Origin: Phoronis australis
Taxonomy: Eukaryota > Phoronida > Phoronidae
NCBI GenBank assembly: GCA_002633005.1
Contig: NMRA01000005.1
Location: forward strand, 1,471,236-1,535,235
DNA: 64,000 bases
Direction: 5' to 3'
Shown here: positions 13,901-23,132 of the stretch, in pieces
Layout: each line of letters opens with the position of its first letter
Numbering within the stretch: position 1 is the first letter of the stretch
The notes under the pieces: model-generated
The model's input: only the letters and a program-made list of their open reading frames with translations
Told to the model about the DNA's origin: nothing
The model's database searches: none
Position numbers and translations under genes: made by a program

Positions 13901-16900
13901 AAATTAAAGAACCTAAGTGACCAGTGTCCCCGTCGTAATTTGAGGACAGTGGAAGCCACTGTCCATTTCGTCAAACGTTGGTTACCTTAAGTATAAATCG
14001 ATTGACTATGGTATGAGCATCTGATTTAAAAAATATATATTTCGATGACTGCACTGGTATATTAGCTGATTTATTTTCAGTTGCATCAAGTAATCTAGTT
14101 ATTAGACGGTCAACATTTTTAGGTGACAGATCAGACGACATGTAAATTTGTTAGGCTGGTGGTGGATCAGTTCCTGATAAGTCCGACTGAAAAATTTGCA
14201 TGCCAACTCACTCATAGTTAAATGTTAAATTAGTGTTAACAGTTCAGTTTTTTTCAGTTGGACTTGTATCATAAGCAACAGCTCAGTCCAGTGCTCTGAA
14301 TATGCAAATGAAATTCAAAGATAAAGACCTTGTGTCTTAGAAGCCAAGTACCACAGAACAGATCATCATGCTATAAAAAATAGAAAGACAAAGATTGTGA
14401 AGAGTGACGAATCCACAGTTTTCAGTTATGTTTTTCTGTGGAGTTCATTGAATCAAAGCTTCTAACACATGGGGATGTCATTTGCCTTTCAAAACTAAAG
14501 CAAGACTTTGAAGCTGGTGTGCATGAAGTTATTTGGACAGGCAATCTTAAGAAACGACTGTTAAGCTACTCACTGTTGTAGTTTGTGCCCGACTAAGAGA
14601 TAAGAAAGTGAATTAAGGCTAGTGTTCAACAATTCACTTGCTGACTCAACCCATTATAACATATTTTGAATCAAACGTTTGCCCAAATCCTGCCCGCCTC
14701 CAAAAAAGGACTCAGTGTTTGACCCATCATTGCATGCGGGCCAATCACCAGTATGCAGTGCTGTAGCCTCTCTAATCGACCATAGTTGGATCATTGGCGG
14801 TGGAGCTTTGCAGTTAAAAATGTATGGCTACGTCCGCAGTTCCATTGACAGTACTAAATGATGAACGCTGCAAATGCAAAAAGAACATTTGTGCTGGGAA
14901 ACTGAGTTTGTGCTGCAATGCTGGGTCAAACTGTACAGAAACGTGCAACTGTGACAACTGTAACATCAGCAACACTGACTTCATAACATTGGATAGTTCT
15001 TTGACAAGTCAACTCTAAATAGACCTCCAACCCCATTATTTCGTGTTTTTTGTATTAAAAGTGAATTTTATTTGTTGGTTAAGTCATAGAAATTACATAC
15101 TTTGATCATTGTCTCGTATTTGTCTCATACTGCTTGATAAACGCTGTCAGAATAATCTATTATTTTCATACAGTCTGTGTGCACATTCACAGAGACCATT
15201 CAACTAGATTGTATTTGTACTATAACGTATTTCTGGTGTATTATGCAAACAAGCTATATTTTACACCATTAGTCAATGGTTCAGACATTGAAGCACAAAT
15301 TCTGCCCAGTCTCAAGTGTTTTGTGTTACTTTTTGTTGCCTGACAATGCCAGAAAAACCTCCATATAACATTCAGACTTAGTATGCATTTCTGCCACTAG
15401 GTGTCACTTCACATTTTTAAATTTCACTGTTTACAATTAGTCTACAATAGTAAAACATGTAATGTGAGTGTATTATTGTTCAACACAATGACATGGATGG
15501 GACCATATTACTTGTTTTACAAAAAAGATAGCAAAAACTGTTGTTTTTACAAATATAAGTTCTCTAACTGGTGGTTATTATGCAACTTCAAACTCAAATT
15601 TCTCGAAAAATGTGCAACTTTATATGTGGGAACTTTTTACATTTTGAAAAAACTCTAGCAAATGAATTAAAAAACACCAAAATAAAATTGCCCTCCTAAA
15701 GTACTCACAAAAACCATTTTCTAGAAGGCCTACAAATTCTGGCCCACCGCCTACAGCTGGGTCAATAAATTCCCCAGCTAATGTAAAAAGGATCAGTCCA
15801 CTTGTGGCAGGAGGGGTTACCGCAAGTATAACAAGGTTAAGTTAAAGTGTAATTTGGCGAAGTTTGATAAAAAAAGTTCAATCGATTACAAAATAAACAT
15901 TCGTGGCTGACTCTTGTTTACAGTAATTCAAAATTCTACGTTTGTATCAGTAATTTTGAAAATAAAATTACAATGAGTCATCCCTATCCATATTCTTCAC
16001 TGACAACTGCAGAGCAACGATTTCACCTCGGCATCAAATTGCGTGATGCAACACGGTCGAAGATCGTTCTCCCTTGCAGTAACTTTTAGTTGCTTGTACC
16101 CAGATCCATTGGCTTTGCAAGAAAGAGACTCATCATGCAACGAGTTGCTGTCATCAGACAACGACTCCTCAGTCCGTGACGTCAGAGTCGTGAGTCTTGG
16201 CAAATTTTGATGAAAATTTCTCGAGCTATCCAGTCATGGAGAAGGTCATGTTTTCAAAATGAGATAAAGAATGTTTGAAATGAAGTATGCTTGCATCAAA
16301 GCCGTGTTTTGTGACGTATAATCAATGAATAATCCTAATCTACAATTAAGATAAATAAATATTTGACCTAATTTTCACCCAAGGCGACTGTTTGCATACC
16401 GGTCAGGTAAGGAGATATGACTCTCGACATAAGACTCGTTTTAACGTGCTGGGCACATTTGAAGTCAATGAATCGTTACGTTGTGTTTTTTCAAGATATT
16501 CAAACGTAGTCTTACACATATGCAAAATAAGAATTAGTCCAAACGTGAAGTCAGGATCTGTCGGTTTGAATACAGCGGCGACGTTGTAGATGGTCATGAC
16601 CAGTGCGCCTGACAGACTCAGTAGAGAAATAACAAGAAATGCTATCTCTAGTTTGGTCACGGCGCCCCATTTTCTTGTCTGAAATGAAAATAAACGGATA
16701 AGTCGAACAACTACAGGTACAATTTAATTATTTACTCAGTTCCGTCGGCAAATACTTTCAATGGTGATGGAAACATGAAAACGTTACAAGGCCGACTCGG
16801 TTGAGTTACACTTTTCCAAAAAAGTCATTATCTCAAGCAACAATTTAAAAAACGATGATTTTTTTTCAGTACATATCACGAGACTTCGAAAAATCTCGCA

Positions 16901-18539
16901 TACTGTTAAAATTACAACGTTGGGAAATATAAATTACGCCTTGTGATGACTTTGTGAGCCCAAAAATCTTCGGCATTCTCCATAAGCTCTTGGTAGAAAA
17001 TCCTCTACAGCCAAGCTCCACAGGAATGTTGTGAAACTTGTACCCAGTGTCTGTGCAGTCATGTATCAGACCTAGATACTTCAGTGTCTTGCTCTTAGCT
17101 TCGTCGACTATCGTCTCCCGTGGAACCGTTAGCTCTACTCTGGCCAATTCCCTCAAGCTGTCTGGCCATAAAACCAGGCTTCGTTGATGTCACTTTGTGT
17201 TGGAAAACTGGTCGTCTTCACAGGTCAACCGTCATATCTTCCAGATGATGGACTTGTGAAATAAAACCCTGGAGCTGAGTTCCTCTTCCACTGTTGCTCC
17301 TCTTCTCTGCTCTCTTTTCAATGTCCAGAACATGTGAAAAGGCTTTCAGCACTTGGTTATACCGCCAGGTACACTTTCTCTCCGCTAGTGCGGCTTGGAA
17401 CGCCGACAATATGTGCTACAAAGTTCCTGGTTTCCCGCAGCTAGCACATCTGTAGTCTTCAGCTTGCACAGAATCAAATTCCTCGGCGTGCTAAATTGAT
17501 CACACACTGCTCTAAGCACAAAGCTGAATCTCTGACTTTGTGATGACAACAGATCCTTTGGAGTGATCTTCTTTCTCAAACAGCCATCCCACGTCGTCCA
17601 TTCGCCCTGCTTCTTTAAGCCCACCACTTTAGCACCCCTCCTCTTTTCCTCAGCAATGCGTATCTCCTGGAGCACCATATCTCTCGCCGGCCATTTCGTC
17701 GTGAAATCTCCAGCAGTGAATCTCATCCGTACGCTCTGAAAGTAGTTGCCAATTAACAGTTGAACTTTCTCTGGTCTGTAATACGTCCTCATGGCTAAGT
17801 CCGTCAACAGATGGGGCATAGATCGGTAGGCGTCCAGCCATATGATCGCCAAATCGTTAGTCTGTCGCTTGTATTCTCTGATGAGTTACGAAAGCATGCT
17901 TGAGTGTTCTGTACCGTCAGAGTAACATGGAGTCCCTCCTAACTGCACATGGGGGTTCATATACTCATTTCCCAACGCCTATGCTGTCATCCGTAGCGAC
18001 ACTATGGCAAAGAAAATCTTGCTGTCTATGCAGAGAACAGAAATCGATCGAAAGTCCCCTGTTGTCTTTGCTGCTGCTCTCTTCAGGATGAAACAACCCT
18101 CGACCCTGCTACACCCGGTTGGGAGAGTACCAGATTTCCAAATTGTCCTCAATAGCTTCTAAAGTTTTCTCAACAAGAGTAGGCAATGCTTGTACACTTT
18201 GCAGGAGAATCCTGAAGGAGCAGTGTTTAGTTTCTAACCATTCCCTGCTCTTCAGATAACTTCATCTCTCCCATTTCAAAGAGCACTTACGGTCGGTTCA
18301 CCATAGTCATCCAGTCGAGCGTTCTGAGTCGCTTTGCACCTTCTTCAGATGAGCCTCTAGTTTTTGTTTATGGACATTTATTTCTAAATACATTAAGATA
18401 TTGCAACAATGGGTTATATGCAAATGAAACACAGGCACACAGACACACAGACAGACAGACAGACAGACAGGCAGACAGACAGACATACAGACAGACAGAC
18501 AGACAGACAGACACACACACACACACACACACACANACA

Positions 18540-18600
<61 letters not shown>

Positions 18601-21600
18601 GCACACTGTTTTACGGAGTTGTAAATTTCTTACTTAACAATAATTACACAACAAGCATTAAAATTGTGAATGTCTAGGAATAATCTGGTCTCTAGAGCAT
18701 TTATGAATGAGATACTGACAAATAGTTAATATGGTATTAATATCTTCAAAATTACATCCAAAATATGCTGTCAAAATAACATTATTATCTAAGATTAAAT
18801 CGTGCTGTGCAGTTACATGAATTAAAAGTATATGAATTTCACACCACAAAATTTTTACAGAACCACATTCCACGAACATGTGGTTAAAAGCTTCAACAGT
18901 TCCACCAGATGCACACTTGTCATCAATGAATTTAGAAATATTTAAAGGTTTTAACATAAGGAGACCTAGGTAACAAAAGTTTGTGTGGAAAAACATAAAT
19001 TTGTTTTATTCGTTGTCTAGAGTAAATATCAGTTAAGCTGTACTCTGCATCAAGAGGCAAAACAATTTTGGAAAGCAAAATATTTCTAGAAAACACAGTA
19101 GTAATTTCTCTGTATCAGAGAGTATTTATACATTTTGACCTGGAAGGCTCAGCAACTTAATCGCAAGTCTCAAAGCAACATAATGAATCCAATTTGAAAG
19201 CTTATATCTATCTTTCAAAACCTCCCATGTCGGAAATTTATTTTCAAAATTCATAAGATCCTTCACAAAAACAATACCAACCTTAAAAACTATTAAAGAA
19301 TATAGTCCTCCCATTAATCAATATGTTTTTGTTATTGCACACTATTTGGTTTACAATTGTTATGTCCTTATGTAAATGAGCAATAATTTCTTCTCAAACA
19401 ATGGAGATGCCATGATAGAAGGTATCAATATTTGCAAGAGACAGCAAATTGCAATCATACTTTGATTTAAAGATCAGACTACCTCAATATGTTTTGAAAA
19501 CATGCATTGGAAACACTTTAAAAATTTCATTGTTTCCATCTAAAAAAACGCGTAACCCACTTAACTAGTAATGACGTGTCCAGAATATTTATACCAGGAA
19601 CTAACAAATTACCATTTTCATGGCAATTTACTTCCAATTTTTTCTAATTCTGGGTGGTTTACTTTATCAAACAATTTTTATTATAGTATTTATCTTAGCT
19701 CTACGTTCGCTGTCAATCCCTAGATTGCTAATAACATAAATTAATTGCCTGAATTTTTGTCATGAAGAAATAACTTATTGTCATCTGCATACTGGAGAAT
19801 TTTAACTTCAGTTTTCTCAACATATACATGTATGCCTTTAATTAAATTATAATTCCGTATATAATTAGCCATAAGTTCAACAGCTAGGCAAAATAATGAA
19901 CCCGACAATGAATCAAATTGTCTTACACCCCTTTCTAAACGAAAATAACCTGTAGTAAAACCTTTATTGAAAACACAAGCAGTTGGTTTATTGTAAATTA
20001 TTTATACCCATCTTGTAAAACCCTGTCCAAAATTAAGAGCCTTCAAAGGTTTAAAAAATAAAGTCCCATTTTATTGTATCATACGCCTTGTGAAAGTTCA
20101 AAAATAGATCGTGTCCTTGACCATGAGTAATGTTTGTATAAGAAATTATATCCTGAATGATACAAATATTATATCCTATACATCGTCCTTTAACAGCTGT
20201 TTGACCTGGGTGAACCAGTTTTTTCCCATAATATTATTTATGCGGGTTGTAAGAACTTTTGTAATTATTTTATAATCAGTATTCAATAAAGATATATGAG
20301 CCTCTAGTTCTTCTCTTGTGGCTTCCATCTTTCCATTAACCACCCTACCCAGTAGCTGTTTCACAAAACCATACGGGCTAAGACTACAATAGTGTGTTTG
20401 TCGGCAGGTGTCGCTTTTAAAATAATTTTTAACCCTTTTTTCAACTTACTTCATAATATTTATCACTTTTCTTATCTAATAACAGTTTTGCTTAGTGTTG
20501 CTGGTTTTTAAATAATGGTTTTCTGTGCCAAATTCTGCAAAATGTCATTTTTTATGTCAAATTTCTCGAAAACGTGTAAGCCAAACCTGGGAACTGTTTA
20601 GATTCTTTAAGTATATCATTTAATGACACCAAAACCATAAAATTAAGTGCCGTTTAGACATCAACTTTTGGCCCGGCGCAACTGACACGGAGCAAATTGA
20701 CCCGTGTCAAGCGGCCGTTTACAAACACAACTCACAAACCGTAGGGCAAGACGGAAATTGCAGGCTGGAGAGACTGGATCGCACATGCACAGGTTTACAT
20801 ATGCCGGGAGTTGCAGAGACAAAGAACCCGTACGTAGGTCATTAGGCAAGCGCAGTAGAGATGATCCTTTCCGCCTTACTCCAATTTCGCGCAAATTGCT
20901 CTACCTCACAAACGGGTGGCAAAAATTTGTCACCGCGGTGTCAATTTGCTCCGTGTCAGTCCGTTTACACACTGGAACAACTCGTTCCGTGTCAGCTGAT
21001 CCGTGACAACTTTGTAAGTATAAACGGCACTTTATGTTGCTCTCAAAAAATTGCCACGGCATTACGGCGTTTTCCCGTTGCTCCCAACTTGTTCGATTCT
21101 ATAGCCCAACAGAGTTGGGAAGTTTACCCCTGTAGCCAATATCTTACACGACTGATTATATCCATTCTGGCATTTATGGTTGGAGGGCCAGCTCTCTTTT
21201 GTTCGATAACTGCTCTAATCTCTAATAAGATCGTATCTACCCTGATAAGGCTGTGCTGATAAAAATAAAAAAATTAAGTTATAACATATTTGAACATAAA
21301 CCAATAGCGTTTCTGAAATGTTCGTCAAATGGTGATCATGTTTAGTCTTTGAATCGCCAAAATAGTTCAACTGCAGCCGAAGTTACGACAATCTATTCTT
21401 TCCGAATACACCAATTCACTCTGAGTTTGACTGTGTTCACACGTGGTCTGTAATAAGCCTGGTAGATAATTGGCCTGCTTGTTGTCATAACAGACAAAAG
21501 AGTGCTTGGCAGTGAACAAAGAAGCTAGATGTTAACAAACGCTCAAACGTCCCTACGTCTGGTAAAGTCACTGAACGGGAAAACGCTGTCATGGAAGTGA

Positions 21601-22060
21601 CTTTCTAGGCATTCTACAGTTGAATGGACAATGGTCTATTGTTATAAGATCGACTAGTCCCAGTCAATACCTCACAGGTAACGCGACAGCAGTTGTTTTC
21701 CTCCCTGAGTTTGATAAGCTCTTTCCTGTTTACCTTGTTACGTTCATTGTAAGCAGATGTTATAAAAATAACAAAACAAATACATGCATAGCACGTAGAT
21801 AGATTTGCAAAGTAACAAAACAAAGCTCACGACTTTCTTGCAATATCAAGCCATTGTAACGACAAACAATATAACCAACATGAATTGTAAGTTGTTTCTT
21901 TCACTTTCACTTTCACTTTCTCAAATCAGGCTTAGTTTTAAAATCAAGAGTTTCCACCAACCTTTCCTAAAACCGTGTCCCGTATGCTTGGTCGTTTAGG
22001 AATTCCCAAGTCCTCAAAAGTAACGTGAGCAACCGCGATGTCAGACATTTCTGTAGACAT
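1829..22060 (-). CDS. Eight-span membrane protein gene (DUF7789-like)
   Basis: Split gene rebuilt from exons listed separately; total coding about 1,077 nt, about 358 residues. Every exon pair agrees in phase (0,0,1,0,0,0,0,1). The product has a hydrophilic N-terminus (about 65 residues), then about eight hydrophobic segments: around 70-92, 104-130, 137-157, 172-195, 230-246, 255-275, 280-302 and 313-335. Family-like motifs are PDFTFGL, the run ILHGVFDERPYELLVF, FRTVGAT, and KNFGSGLREK near the end. From memory these fit a family of uncharacterised invertebrate membrane proteins that I believe is catalogued as DUF7789; function unknown. Long introns hold a DNA transposon and two LINE relics. 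The start is the ATG at 22060, kept in a paralogue at 39098. The terminal exon is the weakest part. Intron content and the fully open exons suggest a working gene, but no expression evidence exists here. Confidence 0.8.
2623..2761 (-). CDS. Exon 8: last transmembrane segment
   Basis: Acceptor 'tgatgttgcag' at 2762-2763 and donor 'gtaaac' after 2623; 46 codons plus one base. It encodes a Cys-rich loop, a hydrophobic segment with ALVMRVLVIALVI, and KIYKNFGSGLREK at the membrane edge. The paralogous exon at 54300-54438 has the same length, splice sites and phase, which strongly supports the boundaries. Confidence 0.88.
2960..4050. other. Intron 7: duplicated non-coding sequence
   Basis: No gene seen. 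2960-3140 resembles 460-660 and 44600-44720. 3540-3900 resembles 55590-55820 in the same orientation, so the block from about 2510 to 3900, including exon 8, is paralogous to about 54130-55820. The small open frames here are not conserved between copies. Confidence 0.6.
4059..4145 (-). CDS. Exon 7: seventh transmembrane segment
   Basis: 87 bp, 29 codons, phase 0 at both ends. Acceptor 'tccatttttgcag', donor 'gtaaag'. Encodes TRMEQK followed by a hydrophobic stretch with SWCEPAYIVYVIVK, a pattern (acidic residue and EPAY in the span) typical of this family in memory. It continues directly from the LGFVA end of exon 6. Confidence 0.88.
5271..5387 (-). CDS. Exon 6: fifth and sixth transmembrane segments
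   Basis: 117 bp, 39 codons, phase 0 at both ends. Acceptor 'ttcattttag' at 5388-5389; donor 'gtttgt' (weaker). Encodes CTLLLLILHRG completing one span, then KVVLGIGFPFSIGWLILGF. It was too short to stand out as an open frame and was found by looking for the segment expected between exons 5 and 7. The residue count and pattern fit exactly. Confidence 0.85.
5503..5610 (-). pseudogene. Broken tandem duplicate of exon 6 start
   Basis: 5503-5610 repeats 5343-5445: the same intron end, acceptor 'attcattttag' and the first half of exon 6, about 160 bp upstream in the gene's direction. The duplicate frame meets TAA after five codons and carries a length change, and the second half (the GIGFPF segment) is missing. 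It looks like a failed exon duplication inside intron 5. Confidence 0.75.
6097..6116. repeat. Poly-G run
   Basis: About 18-19 consecutive G. It follows 'caggcccgtagccag', a word that also appears inverted at 9815-9832 ('ctggctacgggcctg'), the end of a common MITE type, so this is probably the remnant of such an element. Run length in an assembly is unreliable. Confidence 0.7.
6441..6720. repeat. 280-bp direct repeat (copy 2 at 36.3 kb)
   Basis: Closely matches 36314-36573, including 'ggagaatgccac', 'atcaatttagatcgagtagt' and 'tacaccaataaatcatcaaa'. No shared coding frame. Present in intron 5 of the gene and again between paralogous blocks near 36 kb. A dispersed repeat or a piece of segmental duplication. 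Confidence 0.85.
7064..7159. repeat. Short tandem repeat, 16-17 bp unit
   Basis: Five to six imperfect units of 'accttcggaatagtgg', varying by a base or two. The 103-codon frame through it on the minus strand is repeat-driven and not taken as a gene. Confidence 0.8.
7625..7701 (+). CDS. Exon-like segment with hydrophobic C-terminus (unrecognised)
   Basis: A strong acceptor (pyrimidine tract ending 'gttttgtttcttag') is followed by 25 codons to TAG. The peptide begins DDFKAFTPLYYLGAL and stays hydrophobic to INMKLT, like the last span of a membrane protein. I found no upstream exon on this strand, and it lies antisense in intron 5 of the main gene. It may be chance or a stray terminal exon. 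Confidence 0.25.
8864..9018. mobile_element. 155-bp MITE, CAGTGGCGGATTTAG termini
   Basis: Starts 'cagtggcggatttagag' and ends 'aaaatcctggatccaccctg', an imperfect TIR. A copy at 48728-48882 has the same length and interior ('ttccattt.gcagttcgg.ggtgcgaa'). This terminal word is common in animal MITEs. The superfamily is not assigned. Confidence 0.85.
9208..9249. repeat. Perfect 16-bp stem hairpin
   Basis: 9208-9223 'agaccgtccggagttg' and 9234-9249 are perfect inverse complements with a 10-nt loop 'gtatatggtg'. GC-rich stem in AT-rich surroundings. No gene nearby on either strand apart from the intron it sits in. Confidence 0.9.
10201..10386 (-). CDS. Exon 5: fourth span and cytosolic/lumenal loop
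   Basis: 186 bp, 62 codons, phase 0 at both ends. Acceptor 'gatctgttatag', donor 'gtaaga'. Encodes VRLIILSVVGPVD, a hydrophobic stretch with GIFILVKYF, the loop FRTVGATTEL, then a Leu-rich approach (KLDLQLE) to the next span completed in exon 6. Confidence 0.9.
10689..10834 (-). CDS. Exon 4: second and third transmembrane segments
   Basis: 146 bp; two bases complete the codon split with exon 3 (phase 1), then 48 codons ending TTVKL at a phase 0 donor 'gtaaga'. Acceptor 'catgctcttttag'. Encodes FCAYYILHGVFDERPYE and LLVFVIATGLLMVYIIINY. The longer open frame reaching 11051 runs into the intron and is not coding there. Confidence 0.9.
10880..11130. repeat. Duplicated intron segment (copy at 43.3 kb)
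   Basis: Intron 3 sequence just upstream of exon 4 recurs at 43290-43560 in the same orientation: 'gaaaaggcaagaattaccaa'-like runs, 'tcaaaa.ctcgagccc', 'gggtgc.cgcatg'. Exon 4 itself is absent beside the 43 kb copy, so that paralogue has lost it. Confidence 0.75.
11640..12040. repeat. Array of AAAATGGCCGCC-type motifs
   Basis: Words such as 'gaaaatggcctcc', 'gatggccgccat', 'caaaatggccgccgtc' and 'caagatggctgtc' recur at about 11685, 11714, 11853 and 12000. The same kind of word forms the subterminal repeats of the large transposon at 58.8-63.7 kb, so this is probably an end fragment of a similar element. From 12040 to 13070 I see no gene. Confidence 0.5.
14824..15018 (+). pseudogene. CXC-type cysteine-rich tail of transposon protein
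   Basis: The last 64 codons of a protein: ERCKCKKNICAGKLSLCC followed by further Cys pairs, ending in a short Ser/Thr-rich tail and TAA. Spacing (C-x-C ... C-x-C-x2-C) resembles the cysteine-rich C-terminal module of large uncharacterised transposon-associated proteins in marine invertebrates, and the CXC tail at 59945-60060 here. Upstream sequence is broken by stops. The module probably binds zinc; its role in transposition is unknown. Confidence 0.6.
15400..15708. repeat. Right end of transposon T1
   Basis: Matches 20400-20643 in direct orientation (for example 'aaatttctcgaaaa', 'gggaact.tttacatt.tttgaa') and the left end 13070-13190 in inverted orientation. Contains 'tgccactaggtgtcac', matched by 'tgccacttggtggcgc' in the left end. 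The three open frames here are not considered genes. Confidence 0.7.
16516..16678 (-). CDS. Exon 3: first transmembrane segment
   Basis: 163 bp; phase 0 start, phase 1 end. Acceptor 'tattttcatttcag', donor 'gtaagac'. Encodes TRKWGAVTKLE, a span with FLVISLLSLSGALVM, then FKPTDPDFTFGLILILHM, the start of the second span. The paralogous exon at 38244-38406 has identical length and splice sites but a stop codon. Confidence 0.9.
16866..18260 (-). pseudogene. Non-LTR retrotransposon relic (LINE-A)
   Basis: Pieces of one reverse transcriptase-type polyprotein in order on the minus strand: an N-terminal palm approach (18250-17880, with GTEHSSML), then WLDAYRSMPH and RFTAGDFTTKW (17852-17690), then a later region (TTWDGCLRKKI, FVLRAVCD) and a C-terminal part with ARVELTVPRE and PVELGCRGF (17156-16990). 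From memory these match an ancient LINE family widespread in corals, molluscs and hemichordates. The ELTVP region may be a restriction-like endonuclease. The catalytic palm between TTKW and the later region is missing: the two join in one open frame. Frameshifts and stops elsewhere. It lies in intron 2, upstream of exon 3. Confidence 0.75.
18425..18606. repeat. (ACAG)n and (AC)n microsatellite
   Basis: Tetranucleotide acag repeats (about 18438-18512) pass into a long ac dinucleotide run to about 18604, interrupted by one N at 18535 and 'acagac'. The open frames in all readings are artefacts of the repeat. Confidence 0.98.
18650..20395 (-). pseudogene. L1/Tx1-like LINE relic (LINE-B)
   Basis: Minus-strand fragments of an ORF2: HISLLNTDYKIITKVLT (about 20300-20240), the palm region NFHKAYDTIKWDF (about 20070), KPTACVF-like and RLERG-like stretches around 19950-20010 with frameshifts, then C-terminal IVFVKDLMNFEN (about 19280), and a zinc-like end with HMFVECGSVKILWCE (about 18880). 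These are standard L1/Tx1 clade landmarks. Truncated at the 5' end near 20395, with many stops, so inactive. It abuts a transposon T1-like end at 20400. Confidence 0.85.
20400..20643. repeat. Solo right end of T1-type transposon
   Basis: Direct relative of 15400-15690, sharing 'aaatttctcgaaaa', 'gggaactgttta' and 'acaccaaaa.cataaaatt'. It is cut at 20643 by the MITE that follows. Confidence 0.6.
20644..21032. mobile_element. MITE with AAGTGCCGTTTA termini
   Basis: Left end 'aagtgccgtttagac', right end 'tataaacggcactt' (inverse). Subterminal inverted words 'gacacggagcaaattgac' (about 20683) and 'gtcaatttgctccgtgtc' (about 20939) strengthen the structure. About 389 bp. The 100-codon frame within is not a gene. 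Confidence 0.8.
21040..21262 (+). repeat. Repeat with conserved hydrophobic ORF end, copy 1
   Basis: Three copies: here (+), 32583-32765 (-) and 34570-34755 (-). In each, the frame reading SWxVYP...SILAxMVGGPALFC then about 20 residues to TGA is open over the hydrophobic stretch, with the stop in the same place. Upstream of SW the frames break by indels. The flanks 21270-21600 and 34210-34560 are also inverted copies. Unknown: a small exon carried by a repeat, or chance retention of frame. Confidence 0.5.
21671..21733 (-). CDS. Exon 2: hydrophilic N-terminal part
   Basis: 63 bp, 21 codons, phase 0. Acceptor 'gaacgtaacaag', donor 'gtattg'. Encodes a charged stretch (VNRKELIKLREENN then CCRVTCE). 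Chosen because it joins exon 1 and exon 3 in frame; an alternative acceptor eight bases further on would break the frame. The paralogue at 38713-38775 has lost the AG and gained a stop. Confidence 0.6.
21962..22060 (-). CDS. Exon 1: start of membrane protein
   Basis: 33 codons from ATG at 22058-22060 (MSTEMSDIAVAHVTFED... ending RDTVLGK) to donor 'gttggt'. The duplicate at 39000-39098 has the same length, start, donor and most residues (MSTEMSEIAVATITFEE). The protein-level conservation with mostly tolerated changes supports coding. Confidence 0.85.
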
Positions 22061-22560
22061 TTTGATCCGTCGGTGTACTGGTGTCCACTGAAGCACAAAA
22101 AATGTGTTATTATCAACGAGTGCTCATGCGCTAACCCTACCCAGCACAGTACTTAGCGTTACGATGGAGTTGGTCAATGTCCTTGTGATAAGGAATAGTG
22201 CAATGCCAGTTGTTGTCATGCAGTGTTACGAGACTATGGGCATTGCTCTGCAATTTGCAGCTAAAAGCAGTCATGCCTGTAACATGATCGTCTCAGTTGT
22301 TTGTGTTTATTATACTTCTAATCAGCCCACGTGATGTAATTAATTAGACATGCCTTTGGCACAAGGCACTTTCGCAGAATTGACATTTCTAATATATGAA
22401 TCCCGTAATATTTTAAGTCTCATCCCTCTGGTTATTAAGTTTCACCTCCACAATAGCAAAATATTACAAGGCCACAAAAGCAAAGTGAGATCTGCTCTTT
22501 ACCCCGAGACTTGTTTACATAGGCTAAACAATCGTCGGCCTGGAGCAAAGGTTTCGTGAA
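22061..22560 (-). promoter_or_regulatory. 5' flank / upstream region of exon 1, duplicated
   Basis: Upstream sequence is shared with 39099-39430: for example 'gcgctaac', 'agcacagtac.tagcgttacg', 'ttggtcaatgtc' and 'atctgctctttaccccgag'. Conservation in both copies, without a shared frame, fits a 5' UTR and promoter region. No TATA box or initiator can be assigned with confidence. Confidence 0.4.
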
Positions 22561-22799
22561 GAGCTGCTCAAAGGTACGTAAACAAGGCCAAGCAAGGTTC
22601 GAGACGTCATGCATGATTTGCCAGGCGATGAAAAAAATAAGAAAAATCTCTCACGTCTTTGTTCGTCTCAGGTGAAATTTTCTGAATAACTAAAAAATAC
22701 CGTGCCACCGAATAAACGTTCAAAAAACACAGATATCAGAATCATTATTCTTTCTTACGGCCTTATCTGTAAAACGACGTTCGTATATTGTAACCTAAT

Positions 22800-23040
22800 C
22801 TTGTGTCGTTTGATAGACAGCAAAGGATGTGACATTTTCACCTCTAACCTTTGTTCATCGTTTATCGAATTTCAGTCAAGGGAGTGGATTACCGGACGTA
22901 TCTCATTTTCACGAAAGACGTCGCTCTAGTCAGCTGGCGACTGGTCTTTCACGTATGACACTTCACTTTTACAGAAAATCGCAGAAACTGATGATGAGAT
23001 TAAATCTTGCAAGATGTTATCAGTTCATATAAACCGAGGA
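22800..23040. repeat. Repeat inverted at 32.7-32.96 kb
   Basis: Related in inverse orientation to 32730-32960; both keep a short peptide FSQGSG followed by basic residues in the same frame, but with little else. Probably duplicated flank of the gene cluster. Confidence 0.4.
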
Positions 23041-23132
23041 AAAACGGTTCGTTATTGTTGTAATTTGGATGAGTTTCGAAGCTTTTAGGATCACCTTCTT
23101 AAAAATGGTAATTATAATCCTTGTAGCTCATT

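Larger units (their letters stand above)
13070..15708. mobile_element. DNA transposon, 2.6 kb, CXC-tail type (T1)
   Basis: The ends are imperfect inverted repeats of about 120 bp: left 13070-13190, right 15590-15708. After inversion both start 'gtgag.actttgg.gggcaa' and share 'aaaaagttcccac' and 'cttgcacattttt'. The interior holds a plus-strand fragment with a cysteine-rich CXC tail (14824-15018) near the right end, and a block (13420-13740) related to the repeat family at 56.7-57.1 kb. A lone right-end copy lies at 20400-20643. It sits in intron 3. No complete transposase frame remains, so it is an eroded or non-autonomous copy. Confidence 0.7.

Noticed and set aside
14679-14861. 60-codon plus frame before the CXC tail
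   Set aside because: Different frame from the CXC tail, no motif; probably a shifted part of the broken T1 gene.
15997-16203. Ser/Asp-rich minus frame that looks like a cytosolic tail
   Set aside because: Lies in intron 3; no acceptor gives the needed phase, it has no ATG of its own and no second copy.
18307-18624. Overlapping frames of Cys-Val or His-Thr repeats
   Set aside because: Pure translation of the (AC)n/(ACAG)n microsatellite in several frames; contains an N.
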